Source: Myxococcales bacterium
GTDB taxonomy: Bacteria; Myxococcota_A; Polyangia; Haliangiales; Haliangiaceae
DNA length: 24,152 nucleotides
Assembly: GCA_016720595.1 (NCBI GenBank)
Contig: JADKKI010000003.1
Coordinates: forward strand, 1 to 24,152
Reading direction: 5' to 3'
Each line of letters starts with the position of its first letter. Position 1 is the first letter of the stretch. The notes under the pieces are model-generated. The model had not been told where the DNA came from and ran no database searches. It saw only the letters and a program-made list of their open reading frames with translations. This document shows, one piece after another, positions 23,640-24,152 of this stretch. A program made the translations under genes and the position numbers.

Positions 23640-24152
23640 CTACGGCAGGACCATCGACGGCAGCCGAGCCACCACGTCACCCGCACGCAGCCCTTCGGCC
23701 TCGGCGCGGTAGTTGAGGATCAGCCGGTGCTGGAGGGTGGGGCGGGCGAGGGCGGCGACGTCGTCGACGGCGACCGCGAACCGACCATCGAGGATCGCGC
23801 GCGCCTTGGCGGCGAGGATCAGGAACTGCGAGGCGCGAGGCCCGGCGCCGTACGAGACGCTCTCCTTGATGAACGCGCCGGCGCAGTGGGGACGATGGAC
23901 GCGTGGCGCGGGCGAGCGCGACGGCGTACTTCACGACGTGATCTGCGACCAGGACGCGGCGAAGACGAGATCCTGGCTGCGCGATCCGCTGAGGCGAGAG
24001 CACGCGGCCAGGCTCGGGTCCGGTGATCGCTCGTCTGCTGGCGGACGATCTCCTCCTCCTCGGCCTCGCTCGGGTAGTCGGCGTCGACCTGGAACAAGAA
24101 GCGATCGAGCTGGGCTTCGGGCAACGGATAGGTGCCCTCCTGCTCGATCGGG
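23640..24152 (-). CDS. MoxR-family AAA+ ATPase, C-terminal part (5' end outside window, frameshifted)
   Basis: The visible part begins just after the Walker B region with [20 protein letters not shown] and [16 protein letters not shown], a hallmark of MoxR proteins. It continues with [40 protein letters not shown] and [19 protein letters not shown]. It ends [20 protein letters not shown] and [11 protein letters not shown] with TAG at 23640-23642. MoxR ATPases act with DUF58/VWA partners as chaperones for protein complexes. The ATP-binding Walker A and B motifs lie beyond the right edge. The frame changes near 24030, 23960 and 23885. It is the first visible gene of the minus-strand operon. Confidence 0.85.

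Noticed and set aside
1..24152. tRNA, rRNA, transposase, integrase or phage genes
   Set aside because: Looked for and not seen. No recognisable RNA gene, recombinase motif or attachment-site pair is present.

Overview
The window is strongly GC-rich and looks like Myxococcota (Deltaproteobacteria-type), probably a Kofleriaceae/Haliangiales-like or other soil/aquatic myxobacterial relative. Pointers are an internal MYXO-CTERM-type Cys-TM-Arg segment, an Oar-like TonB-dependent receptor tail, a beta-barrel protein resembling a myxobacterial family (TIGR04551, from memory), MopE-like metal-binding motifs, and very large DUF11/thrombospondin-type-3 surface proteins. No RNA genes, CRISPR arrays or insertion sequences are visible.

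Layout, left to right. 1-645 (+): broken 3' end of a TonB-dependent receptor, followed by a hairpin terminator. 754-1815 (+): unknown membrane protein with a coiled-coil tail, in several frames, with a good terminator. 1981-2950 (+): exported TPR protein. 2991-3741 (+): unknown helical protein. 3902-4777 (+): NhaR-like LysR regulator. 4830-6200 (+): intact radA. 6201-6430: a long imperfect inverted repeat between convergent genes. 6431-8306 (-): outer-membrane porin-like barrel with a clear sigma70-type promoter. 8436-9365 (+): intact putative exported or lipoprotein of unknown function. 9494-10830 (+): MopE-motif lipoprotein. 10848-11969 (+): GH3 beta-N-acetylhexosaminidase (NagZ-like). 11998-13207 (-): YXWGXW-repeat secreted protein. 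13331-20500 (-): a giant 2389-residue open frame. 20584-24152 (-): BatA-like, DUF58 and MoxR ATPase genes forming a Bat/MoxR operon that reads towards the giant gene.

Most genes concern the cell envelope. The MoxR-DUF58-BatA set is transcribed first on the minus strand and the giant surface protein follows after 83 nt, so the two may be co-transcribed. The giant frame is the most unusual object. Its N-terminal part is a lipobox-bearing DUF11/TSP3 protein that ends in a MYXO-CTERM-like tail. It then continues without a stop into what looks like the signal peptide of a separate OmpA-family barrel protein. This could be a natural polyprotein or two genes joined by an assembly error.

Data quality limits the reading. 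Many ORFs are split by single-base shifts where the protein homology plainly continues in another frame. Shifts are dense at both ends (about 1-1600 and 21200-24152), sparse in the middle, and not apparent in the 7.2-kb giant frame. I read most of them as sequencing or assembly indels, and coordinates of broken genes span the whole reconstructed gene.
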